From positions 1 through 9,550 of the forward strand of contig DJXF01000051.1 in the NCBI GenBank assembly GCA_002449635.1: DNA of 9,550 nucleotides, written 5' to 3'. The stretch comes from Clostridiales bacterium UBA7011. Its GTDB lineage: Bacteria; Bacillota; Clostridia; Oscillospirales; Butyricicoccaceae. Shown here piece by piece: positions 1-5,555 of the stretch. The notes beneath the pieces are model-generated. The model was not told where the DNA came from. It saw only the letters and a program-made list of their open reading frames with translations, and made no database searches. The first letter of the stretch is position 1, and the number at the start of each line of letters is the position of its first letter. The position numbers were made by a program, and so were the translations under genes.

Positions 1-312
1 ATGGAAAAAGGTCTGCTGCGCGAGGCGGTGCGCGGCCTGCTGCCGGAGGAAATCCGCACGCGGAAAAAGAGTCCGTACCCCAAAACGCACAATCCGGCCT
101 ATTTGCGGGCCGTGTCCAATCTCCTGCGCCAGCTGCTGGACGAAGGCACCTCGCCCATGTTCGATATCGTGAAAAAGGATGCGCTCGAGCGTCTGCTGAC
201 CGAAAGCCGTGCGCAGCCGTGGTATGGCCAGCTCATGCAGACGCCGCAGACCATCGCGTATTTCCTGCAGCTGCATCACTGGATGACCCTGTATCACGTG
301 TCAATCTGCTGA
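1..312 (+). CDS. asnB: Asparagine synthase (glutamine-hydrolysing), C-terminal fragment
   Basis: This is the 3' end of an asparagine synthase B gene. The enzyme makes asparagine from aspartate, using ATP and ammonia released from glutamine, in the cytoplasm. Only the last ~103 residues are in the window. They match the C-terminal end of the synthetase domain: an EKGLLREAVRGLLPEEIR stretch at the start, then RKKSPYPKTHNPAYL (about residues 21-35), and near the end WYGQLMQTPQTIAYFLQLHHW, a typical clostridial AsnB tail. The ATG at position 1 is almost certainly an internal methionine, since the N-terminal glutaminase domain (Cys2 nucleophile) and the ATP-binding SGGxDS loop would lie upstream, outside the window. 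The frame ends cleanly at TGA (310-312), so there is no sign of a pseudogene. The Nudix gene follows 54 bp later on the same strand and could be co-transcribed. Confidence 0.9.
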   Translation: MEKGLLREAVRGLLPEEIRTRKKSPYPKTHNPAYLRAVSNLLRQLLDEGTSPMFDIVKKDALERLLTESRAQPWYGQLMQTPQTIAYFLQLHHWMTLYHVSIC

Positions 313-337
313 GCTTGCGCGGATGGCCGTCCTGCGG

Positions 338-343
338 TATGAT
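338..343 (+). promoter_or_regulatory. Weak candidate promoter (-10 box) for the Nudix gene
   Basis: TATGAT at 338-343 lies 17 bp after TTGCGC (315-320), so the spacing is right. The -10 matches the sigma-A consensus at 5 of 6 positions but the -35 at only 3 of 6. Transcription would start near 350, almost on top of the ribosome binding site GGGAG (351-355), which makes this doubtful. Read-through from asnB is an equally good explanation. Confidence 0.25.
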
Positions 344-366
344 AGACGGCGGGAGTGTGAAAACAA

Positions 367-975
367 ATGGAAGAGCAACTGGATATTTTTGACGGGCAGA
401 TGCGGCGCATCGGCACAGCACCGCGCAGTGAGGTGCATGCGCGCGGTCTGCTCCATCAGGTGGTGCACTGCTGGATTGCCGGAGAGACCGAGCCGGTGCT
501 GTATTTTCAGCAGCGCGCGCACACGAAGCGCGATTTCCCCGATTTTTATGATCTTGCCTGCGGCGGACATATCGGCGCAGGGGAGCAGCCGGATACGGCG
601 GTTGTCCGGGAAATCCGGGAGGAAACCGGTCTGCGTGTGACCCGGGAGCAGCTGACCGCACTGGGACAGTACCGCGCTCCGGATTTGCGGCTGCCCGATT
701 TTTTTGACCGCGAAACATCCAATGTGTATGTACTGCGGCAGGATGCGCCGCAGTTTGCACCCGGCGAGGAGGTTTCCCGCATGATCTGCGTGCAGGCGGA
801 GGATTTCCGGCGCATGGAGCAGGAGGGCGCAGCTTTTGTGCATGCCGCGGACATGGACGGCACAAAATTTGTGATTCCGCGGGAAAACTGGTGCTGTCAT
901 GACGGCGAATTTGCCGCGCTGGTTTTGCCGTATCTGCAGCGCGTGTTTCCGGAGCTGTCCGCCGGGGGAGATTGA
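367..975 (+). CDS. Nudix hydrolase family protein
   Basis: A 202-residue Nudix (MutT-fold) protein. The family cleaves nucleoside diphosphates linked to another moiety, and some relatives are isopentenyl-diphosphate isomerases; the actual substrate cannot be read from sequence. The Nudix box is perfect: G67, E73, then REIREETGL at residues 81-89 (pattern Gx5Ex7REUxEExGU), with R81, E82, E85 and E86 as the usual metal-binding and catalytic residues. The N-terminus (EEQLDIFDGQMRRIGTAPR) followed by HQVVHCWI (30-37) is typical of Nudix proteins annotated as Idi-like or YfcD-like. No signal peptide or membrane segment is visible, so it should be cytoplasmic. The ATG at 367 has a modest ribosome binding site, GGGAG (351-355), 11 nt upstream. 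It lies 54 bp after asnB, and its TGA (973-975) lies inside the -35 box of the rnpB promoter. Confidence 0.85.
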   Translation: MEEQLDIFDGQMRRIGTAPRSEVHARGLLHQVVHCWIAGETEPVLYFQQRAHTKRDFPDFYDLACGGHIGAGEQPDTAVVREIREETGLRVTREQLTALGQYRAPDLRLPDFFDRETSNVYVLRQDAPQFAPGEEVSRMICVQAEDFRRMEQEGAAFVHAADMDGTKFVIPRENWCCHDGEFAALVLPYLQRVFPELSAGGD

Positions 976-999
976 CAAACCAACGGATTTCTGTATAAT
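972..999 (+). promoter_or_regulatory. Promoter of rnpB (near-consensus sigma-A)
   Basis: TTGACA (972-977) and TATAAT (994-999) are both exact sigma-A consensus boxes, separated by 16 bp. The predicted start, about 7 nt after the -10, falls at 1006-1007, exactly where the P1 helix of the RNase P RNA begins. The -35 box overlaps the stop codon of the Nudix gene. Such a strong promoter fits an abundant housekeeping RNA. Confidence 0.9.
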
Positions 1000-1006
1000 A
1001 AGTGAA

Positions 1007-1355
1007 GTGAGTAAAGTTAACAGCCGCGTAAACAGCACCGAAAGGTCGTTTATGAGGAAAGTCCGGGCTGCGCAGGGCAGGATAACGGATAACGTCCGCC
1101 GGAGGCGACTCCAGGAAAAGTGCAACAGAGAGATACCGCCACGGCTTGCCGTGGTAAGGGTGGAAAGGCGAGGTAAGAGCTCACCAGTTCTGTAGGTAAC
1201 TATGGAATTCTGTAAACTCTATCCGCAGCAACACCGCAGAGGAGCACACAGGGCTTGCCCGGCCCGCTCCGAGAAGGTGGCTAGAGGCGTGTGGCAACAT
1301 ACGTCCCAGATAGATGGCTGTTCCAATGACAGAACCCGGCTTACTCTTTGCTCAC
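1007..1355 (+). ncRNA. rnpB: RNase P RNA, bacterial class A
   Basis: This is the catalytic RNA of RNase P, which with the RnpA protein removes 5' leaders from pre-tRNAs. The universally conserved blocks are all present and in order: GAGGAAAGTCCGGGCT at 1054-1069 (5' strand of P4), CAACAGAGAGATACCGCC at 1123-1140, GTAAGGGTGGAAAGG around 1153-1167, GTAAGAGCTCACC (about 1174-1186), and ACAGAACCCGGCTTA at 1329-1343 (3' strand of P4). AAGGTGGCTAGAGGC near 1274-1288 contains the GGT that pairs with the tRNA CCA end. P1 forms between GTGAGTAAAG (1007-1016) and CTTTGCTCAC (1346-1355), 10 bp with one G-U pair, which fixes both ends. The length of about 349 nt is normal for class A. Ends could be off by a few bases. 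It has its own promoter and lies between the Nudix and murD genes. Confidence 0.97.
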
Positions 1356-1362
1356 TTTTTTT
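1346..1362 (+). terminator. Probable terminator of rnpB (P1 strand plus T-run)
   Basis: The 3' strand of the P1 helix (1346-1355) is followed at once by seven T residues (1356-1362). There is no separate local hairpin here, so P1 itself would have to act as the terminator stem, or transcription could run on to the hairpins at 1374-1426 with later trimming. Confidence 0.6.
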
Positions 1363-1373
1363 CGCAAAATAAT

Positions 1374-1388
1374 GCCCGGAAAACGGGC
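1374..1388 (+). other. Small stem-loop, GCCCG/CGGGC
   Basis: GCCCG (1374-1378) and CGGGC (1384-1388) can pair around a GAAAA loop. No T-run follows, so it is not a convincing terminator alone. It is the first of three hairpins in the 161-nt rnpB-murD spacer. Confidence 0.5.
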
Positions 1389-1394
1389 TGGACA

Positions 1395-1431
1395 GCGAAA
1401 GATTGCCGCCGCAGGGCGGTTTTCGCGGTTT
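1395..1431 (+). terminator. Hairpin downstream of rnpB, possible second terminator
   Basis: An inner stem CCGCC (1406-1410)/GGCGG (1415-1419) closes a GCAG loop. An outer stem GCGAAA (1395-1400)/TTTCGC (1421-1426) encloses it across an uneven internal loop. The inner stem is followed by TTTT and then GCGGTTTG, a broken T-run, so it may be a backup terminator for rnpB or part of a structured murD leader. Confidence 0.5.
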
Positions 1432-1455
1432 GTAAACAAATTAGAACAGAACGAT

Positions 1456-1500
1456 GGTTTTGCACAGAATACGGCGCGCGTGCTGCCGGTGTGCGAAACC
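1456..1500 (+). promoter_or_regulatory. Stem-loop abutting the murD ribosome binding site
   Basis: GGTTTTGCACA (1456-1466) pairs with TGTGCGAAACC (1490-1500) over 11 bp, one of them G-U. Inside it CGGC (1472-1475) pairs with GCCG (1485-1488) around a 9-nt loop. The stem ends three bases before the GGAGG ribosome binding site (1504-1508), and CCTCCGGAGG (1499-1508) is itself a perfect palindrome, so opening or shifting the stem could change access to the site. A regulatory role is inference. Confidence 0.5.
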
Positions 1501-1516
1501 TCCGGAGGCAAGTGAA

Positions 1517-2914
1517 ATGAGTGCATTTGATCGTTTTTTACAGTCGGTGAACGAAAAGCAGGTTACCGTCATCGGCATGGGCGTGAGCAACACGCCGCTC
1601 ATCAGTCTGCTGCTCGAGGCCGGTGCGAATGTCACCGTGCACGACCGCAAGACCGGTGACGAGCTGGGAGAAATTTACGAGGGTCTGTCCGATCTCGGCG
1701 TTCAGTTCTGCGTGGGAGATGAATACCTGCAGAACCTGTCGGGCGATGTGATCTTCCGCACACCGGGCATGCACCCCAATCACCCGGCGCTTGTGCGCGC
1801 ACGGGAGCAGGGCAGCCTGATTACCAGCGAGATGGAGGTTTTCATGCAGGTCTGCCCCTGCCCGATTATCGCCATTACCGGGTCGGACGGCAAGACGACG
1901 ACCACGACACTGACCAGTGAAATTCTCAAGACGGCGGGCTATACCTGCCACCTCGGCGGCAATATCGGCCGTCCGCTTTTGGCGGATGTCCCGCTGATGA
2001 ACGAACAGGATTTTGCGGTCGTAGAGCTGTCCTCGTTCCAGCTGATGGATATGGAATGCTCGCCGGCGGCGGCACTCGTCACAAATGTCACGCCGAATCA
2101 TCTCGATGTCCATAAGGACATGGCGGAATACATTCAGGCGAAAACCAACATTTTCCTCCATCAGAAGCCGGGCGCCAAGCTGGTGCTCAATGCGGATGAC
2201 GCGGTTTCTCAGAGCTTCCGGCCCGCAGAGGGCGTGGAGCTGCTGCAGTTTTCCATGCGCGGACCGGTGGAGAACGGTGTCTATCTGGAGGACGGCGTCA
2301 TCTGGTACGCGGAGGGAGGCAGCCGCAGAAAGATCATGAACGCGGATGAAATTCGCATTCCGGGTGCGCACAACATTGCGAACTACATGGCGGCGACCTG
2401 CCTGACACACGGCAGGGTGTCGTTTGACGATGTGGTTTCCGTTGCACATTCGTTCGGCGGCGTGGAGCATCGTCTGGAGCTCGTCCGCACGCGCGACGGC
2501 GTCCGCTACTATAACGACTCGATTGCATCCAGCCCGACGCGGACCGCGGCAGGTCTGCGCGCCTTTGACCAGAAGGTGATTCTGCTGGCCGGCGGACACG
2601 ACAAAAAGATTCCGTATGATTCGTTCGGACCGATTGTCTGCGACCGCGTCAAGCGTCTGATTCTCATCGACGCAAATCCCGAGGATTCAACAGCACCCGC
2701 CATTGAAGCGTCCGTGCGCGGCGCGGAAAACTTCAATCCGGAGGAGCTGACCATCGAACGGTATGACGATTTCGAGGCGGCCGTGCGCGGCGCGGCAGAA
2801 GCTGCGGAAGACGGCGACATTGTGCTGCTTTCGCCGGCGAGCGCTTCGTTTGATATCTTCAAAAACTTTATGGAGCGCGGCAATCGCTTTAAGGATATTG
2901 TCAACGCGCTGTAA
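1517..2914 (+). CDS. murD: UDP-N-acetylmuramoyl-L-alanine--D-glutamate ligase
   Basis: MurD adds D-glutamate to UDP-MurNAc-L-Ala in the cytoplasmic phase of peptidoglycan synthesis, using ATP. The 465-residue product has the three Mur-ligase domains in order. An N-terminal UDP-binding Rossmann domain comes first (VTVIGMGVSN, about 16-25). A central ATPase domain follows, with P-loop TGSDGKTTT (121-129), the conserved ELSSFQL (170-176), NVTPNHLDVH (190-199) and K209 as the expected carbamylated lysine (QAKTNIF). The C-terminal domain has HNIAN (285-289), EHR (317-319), YNDSIASSPT (332-341) and LLSPASASFDIF (437-448). Length is normal. The ATG at 1517 is chosen because GGAGG (1504-1508) lies 8 nt upstream; an in-frame ATG at 1454 lacks such a site and its codons lie in a hairpin. 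I see no clear promoter box in the spacer, so transcription may come from read-through of rnpB. Other wall-synthesis genes are absent nearby. Confidence 0.95.
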   Translation: MSAFDRFLQSVNEKQVTVIGMGVSNTPLISLLLEAGANVTVHDRKTGDELGEIYEGLSDLGVQFCVGDEYLQNLSGDVIFRTPGMHPNHPALVRAREQGSLITSEMEVFMQVCPCPIIAITGSDGKTTTTTLTSEILKTAGYTCHLGGNIGRPLLADVPLMNEQDFAVVELSSFQLMDMECSPAAALVTNVTPNHLDVHKDMAEYIQAKTNIFLHQKPGAKLVLNADDAVSQSFRPAEGVELLQFSMRGPVENGVYLEDGVIWYAEGGSRRKIMNADEIRIPGAHNIANYMAATCLTHGRVSFDDVVSVAHSFGGVEHRLELVRTRDGVRYYNDSIASSPTRTAAGLRAFDQKVILLAGGHDKKIPYDSFGPIVCDRVKRLILIDANPEDSTAPAIEASVRGAENFNPEELTIERYDDFEAAVRGAAEAAEDGDIVLLSPASASFDIFKNFMERGNRFKDIVNAL

Positions 2915-2932
2915 GACAGGGAATATATGCAG

Positions 2933-2959
2933 ACCGCCGGACATCGCTTCGGCGGTTTT
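2933..2959 (+). terminator. Terminator-like hairpin after murD
   Basis: ACCGCCG (2933-2939) and CGGCGGT (2950-2956) form a perfect 7-bp GC-rich stem around a 10-nt loop. The T-run, counting the last stem T, is four bases (2956-2959), so the terminator may be partial. It lies 18 nt after the murD stop and 37 nt before the ABC-F start. Confidence 0.65.
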
Positions 2960-2995
2960 GCTGTGTGAAGAAACAATCTGCGGAGGGAGAGCACG

Positions 2996-4777
2996 ATGGT
3001 AATACTGAACGCGGAACACATTTCGCTCAGCTGGGGAGAAAAGGTGCTGTTTGACGACATCGGCTTTGCGCTTGAGGAGCACGACAAGGTCGGGCTGATT
3101 GGCATCAACGGGACGGGAAAATCGACCCTGCTGCGCATTCTGGCGGGTCTGCAGGAGCCGGACAGCGGCACCGTAACCGTGGCAAACGGCACACGCATCG
3201 GCTATCTGCCGCAGCTGCCGGATTTTTCGGAGGATATTTCCGCACTGGAGCAGGTCTTTCGCGGCGCGGATGAAGAATTTGCCCGCGAGCGCGCCTATGA
3301 AGCAAAAACGCTGCTCACACAGCTGGGTGTGACCGATTTTGAACAATCCGTGCGCCTGCTCTCCGGCGGACAGCAGAAACGCATTGCGATCGCCTCTGCG
3401 CTCATCAACCCGAGCGAGCTGCTCATTCTCGACGAGCCGACCAACCACATCGACAATGAAACGGCGGCGTGGCTGGAGCAGCGGCTCAAGGCATATCGGG
3501 GCGCGATTGTGCTCATCACACATGACCGCTATTTTCTCAATCGTGTCACCGGCCGGATTTGTGAACTCGACCACACCAAGCTGTACACCTATGATGAGAA
3601 CTATGAGGGATTTGTCGCGCGCAAGGCGGAGCGCGAGGCGAGTGCCGCGGCATCCGAACGCAAGCGGCAGAGTCTGCTGCGGCGCGAGCTGGAATGGATG
3701 CGGCGGGGTGCGCGGGCGCGCGGCACGAAGAGCCGCAGCCGCATCGAACGCTTTGAGGAGCTGTCCGCCCGCAAAGGACCGGAGAGCGCAGATGTGCTCG
3801 AGCTGCAGTCCATTTCCACCCGCCTCGGCAAAAAGACGATTGCTGTCTCCGAACTCTGCAAGAGCTGGGACGGTCAGACGTATATTCGCGGGCTGAATCT
3901 GACAGTGGCGCGGGATGACCGCATCGGCATCGTCGGGCGCAACGGCACGGGAAAATCGACGTTTCTGCGCATTCTTGCCGGTCAGGCACAGCCGGACAGC
4001 GGCACGGTCGAATTTGGCGAAACGGTTCGCATCGGCTATTTTGCGCAGAACTGCGGGCATATGGACGACAATGAGAAGGTCATTGACTTTATTCGAGGCA
4101 TTGCGGAGACGGTTCAGACGCCGGACGGAACGCGCTCGGCGGCGCAGATGCTGGAGACATTCCTGTTTTCCGGAGAGTCACAGTGGACACGCATCGGCAG
4201 CCTGTCCGGCGGAGAAAAGCGCAGGCTGTATTTATTGAGCGTCATCATGCGTGCGCCCAATATTCTGCTGCTCGATGAGCCGACCAATGATCTGGACATC
4301 GAGACGCTGACCATTCTGGAGAGCTATCTGGAGCAGTTTGACGGCGCGGTTCTCGCCGTATCCCATGACCGCTATTTTCTCGACAAAATTGCCGCGCGTA
4401 TTTTTGAATTCCGCCCGGACGGACAGGTGCAGGAATATTTGGGCAATTACGCCGATTATCTTGAAAAACGGGAGGCGCTGCAGCCGCAGACCGCGAAGAA
4501 GGAAAAAACGACCGCACAGCCGCGCCCGAGGCAGAGACAGAAGCTGCGCATGACCTATAAAGACCGCTATGAGCTGGAGCACATCGAGGATGAAATTCAG
4601 GCGATGGAGCAGGAGCTCGCCGGTCTGCACGCACAGCAGCTGGAAAACACGACAGATTATGCCGCTCTGCAGCAGCTGACCGAGCAGGCGGAGGAGCTGG
4701 CGGCGCGGCTGGATGCGCGGACAGAGCGTTGGCTGGAACTGCAGGAGCTTGCGGAGCGCATTGAGAACGGCGAATAA
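2996..4777 (+). CDS. ABC-F family ATPase, Uup-like (ribosome-associated)
   Basis: A 593-residue soluble protein with two fused ABC ATPase domains and no membrane segments: the ABC-F architecture. ABC-F proteins bind the ribosomal E site and affect translation, and some confer resistance to ribosome-targeting antibiotics. Domain 1: Walker A GINGTGKST (36-44), signature LSGGQQKR (122-129), Walker B LLILDEP (142-148), switch His176. Domain 2: Walker A GRNGTGKST (314-322), signature LSGGEKRR (403-410), Walker B ILLLDEP (423-429), His457. The interdomain linker (~191-280) is charged and helical with WMRRGARARGTKSRSRIERF (234-253), as in Uup/YdiF relatives. The C-terminal region (~517-591, starting near LRMTYKDRYELEHIEDEI) is a predicted coiled coil like that of Uup, a likely nucleic-acid-binding arm. 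Start: ATG 2996 with GGAGGG (2982-2987) 8 nt upstream; an in-frame stop at 2966-2968 rules out a longer form. A resistance role is possible but unsupported. Confidence 0.9.
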   Translation: MVILNAEHISLSWGEKVLFDDIGFALEEHDKVGLIGINGTGKSTLLRILAGLQEPDSGTVTVANGTRIGYLPQLPDFSEDISALEQVFRGADEEFARERAYEAKTLLTQLGVTDFEQSVRLLSGGQQKRIAIASALINPSELLILDEPTNHIDNETAAWLEQRLKAYRGAIVLITHDRYFLNRVTGRICELDHTKLYTYDENYEGFVARKAEREASAAASERKRQSLLRRELEWMRRGARARGTKSRSRIERFEELSARKGPESADVLELQSISTRLGKKTIAVSELCKSWDGQTYIRGLNLTVARDDRIGIVGRNGTGKSTFLRILAGQAQPDSGTVEFGETVRIGYFAQNCGHMDDNEKVIDFIRGIAETVQTPDGTRSAAQMLETFLFSGESQWTRIGSLSGGEKRRLYLLSVIMRAPNILLLDEPTNDLDIETLTILESYLEQFDGAVLAVSHDRYFLDKIAARIFEFRPDGQVQEYLGNYADYLEKREALQPQTAKKEKTTAQPRPRQRQKLRMTYKDRYELEHIEDEIQAMEQELAGLHAQQLENTTDYAALQQLTEQAEELAARLDARTERWLELQELAERIENGE

Positions 4778-4781
4778 CCGC

Positions 4782-5381
4782 TCACAGCAGCAGGCTGCAG
4801 CCGATTGCCATCAGTGCGGTCCCGCACACGATGGAACGCGCATGTTCGCTCGGAATGGGCAGCTTTGTGCCAAACCAGCGGCCGAACCACACGGCAAGAT
4901 CATTCCAGACGAGGGCAAACGCGAGCACAGGCAGCAGCGCGGCGCCCTTTGCACAGATGCCGAATCCGCCCAGAAGCGCATCGATGGAAATCGGAACAGC
5001 GAGCACAATTGCCTCTGTCGGCGACAGCACCTTGGAATGGTCTTTGTCGGCGCGCGTGTGGTCGAGAAAGACAGCTGCACCGGTGCGCAGCGGTGCGAGC
5101 AGCGGACTTGCCGTCCGTTCGATCGCGTGCGAAATGCGGTCGCCGAAAATCTCCATCAGACCGATGAGCATGAGCGCACAAAAACCGATGAACCGGAGGT
5201 GCATCTCAGGCAGATCATCAAACAATACATTTTTCCCCGCCGCCGTGAGCAGGAGAAACCCGCTGCTCACAGCTGAAATACACAAGCTGGAATACCATGG
5301 AATTCGGATTCCGGACGTTCCGCACGCCATTGCAGCGAACAGGACATCCGCTGTAACCGCGATAATAATGAGATAATCCAA
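4782..5381 (-). CDS. MntP/YtaF-family membrane protein, TTG start
   Basis: A 199-residue polytopic membrane protein of the MntP (manganese exporter-like) fold, closest in look to the sporulation protein YtaF. I count about six hydrophobic segments: roughly 3-20, 31-49, 62-79, 122-145, 147-165 and 184-199. Two similar halves carry matching acidic motifs, TADVLFAAMACG (10-21) and SIDALLGGFGIC (132-143), so D12 and D134 are the likely metal-site acids. The loop DKDHSKVLSPTEAIVLAVPIS (112-132) resembles the YtaF-type second-half entry. The start is TTG at 5381-5379: a strong AGGGGGG site ends 7 nt upstream and the membrane protein begins there. A longer reading back to 5549 would run through a hairpin and add a non-hydrophobic tail. 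It lies downstream of the amylase gene on the same strand, behind a strong hairpin. Its transported ion, if any, cannot be deduced. Confidence 0.8.
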   Translation of the reverse strand: MDYLIIIAVTADVLFAAMACGTSGIRIPWYSSLCISAVSSGFLLLTAAGKNVLFDDLPEMHLRFIGFCALMLIGLMEIFGDRISHAIERTASPLLAPLRTGAAVFLDHTRADKDHSKVLSPTEAIVLAVPISIDALLGGFGICAKGAALLPVLAFALVWNDLAVWFGRWFGTKLPIPSEHARSIVCGTALMAIGCSLLL

Positions 5382-5401
5382 AACAAATCCCCCCTGAAGG
5401 C

Positions 5402-5460
5402 AAAAAGAGACCGCCCGCATTTTGATACTGCCATTTGTATGACAGAATCGAGCGGGCGGT
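5402..5460 (-). terminator. Strong hairpin with T-run between amylase and YtaF-like gene
   Basis: Read on the minus strand, ACCGCCCGC (5460-5452) pairs perfectly with GCGGGCGGT (5418-5410). Inside are GAT/ATC (5449-5447 with 5426-5424), a T-T mismatch, and CTGTCAT/ATGGCAG (5445-5439 with 5434-5428) closing an ACAA loop. TTTTT (5406-5402) follows three bases after the stem. It fits an intrinsic terminator for the amylase gene, about 96 bp after its stop. Only 20 nt separate the T-run from the YtaF-like TTG codon, so it could also be an attenuator in that gene's leader. Confidence 0.75.
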
Positions 5461-5555
5461 GATTGTGTTTCAGAGGGATTGTCGGTCAACCGCGCACCAT
5501 TGCGGCTGCGGTGCGTTTTCAGACAAACCGCGTTTGCCGCATTGGGCAATTTCTT

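Noticed and set aside
301..1125. Long minus-strand open frames opposite the Nudix and rnpB genes
   Set aside because: They are antisense to a perfect Nudix box and to RNase P RNA, have no recognisable domain, and arise from the GC-rich codon pattern.
1454..1516. In-frame ATG giving a MurD with 21 extra N-terminal residues
   Set aside because: No ribosome binding site precedes it, the bases are part of an 11-bp stem, and the extension (MVLHRIRRACCRC) has no counterpart in MurD. The ATG at 1517 has GGAGG at ideal spacing.
1538..4060. Long minus-strand open frames opposite murD and ABC-F (353 and 457 codons)
   Set aside because: They have low-complexity, Arg/His/Ala-rich compositions typical of antisense shadows of GC-rich genes, and both sense genes have full motif sets.
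5382..5470. Manganese (yybP-ykoY) riboswitch upstream of the MntP-like gene
   Set aside because: The region is too short and lacks the conserved loop motifs of that riboswitch; only a simple long hairpin is visible.
5382..5549. Extended N-terminus for the YtaF-like protein starting at 5549
   Set aside because: The extension would be coded by the hairpin and T-run, is not hydrophobic, and the strong AGGGGGG site points to the TTG at 5381-5379.
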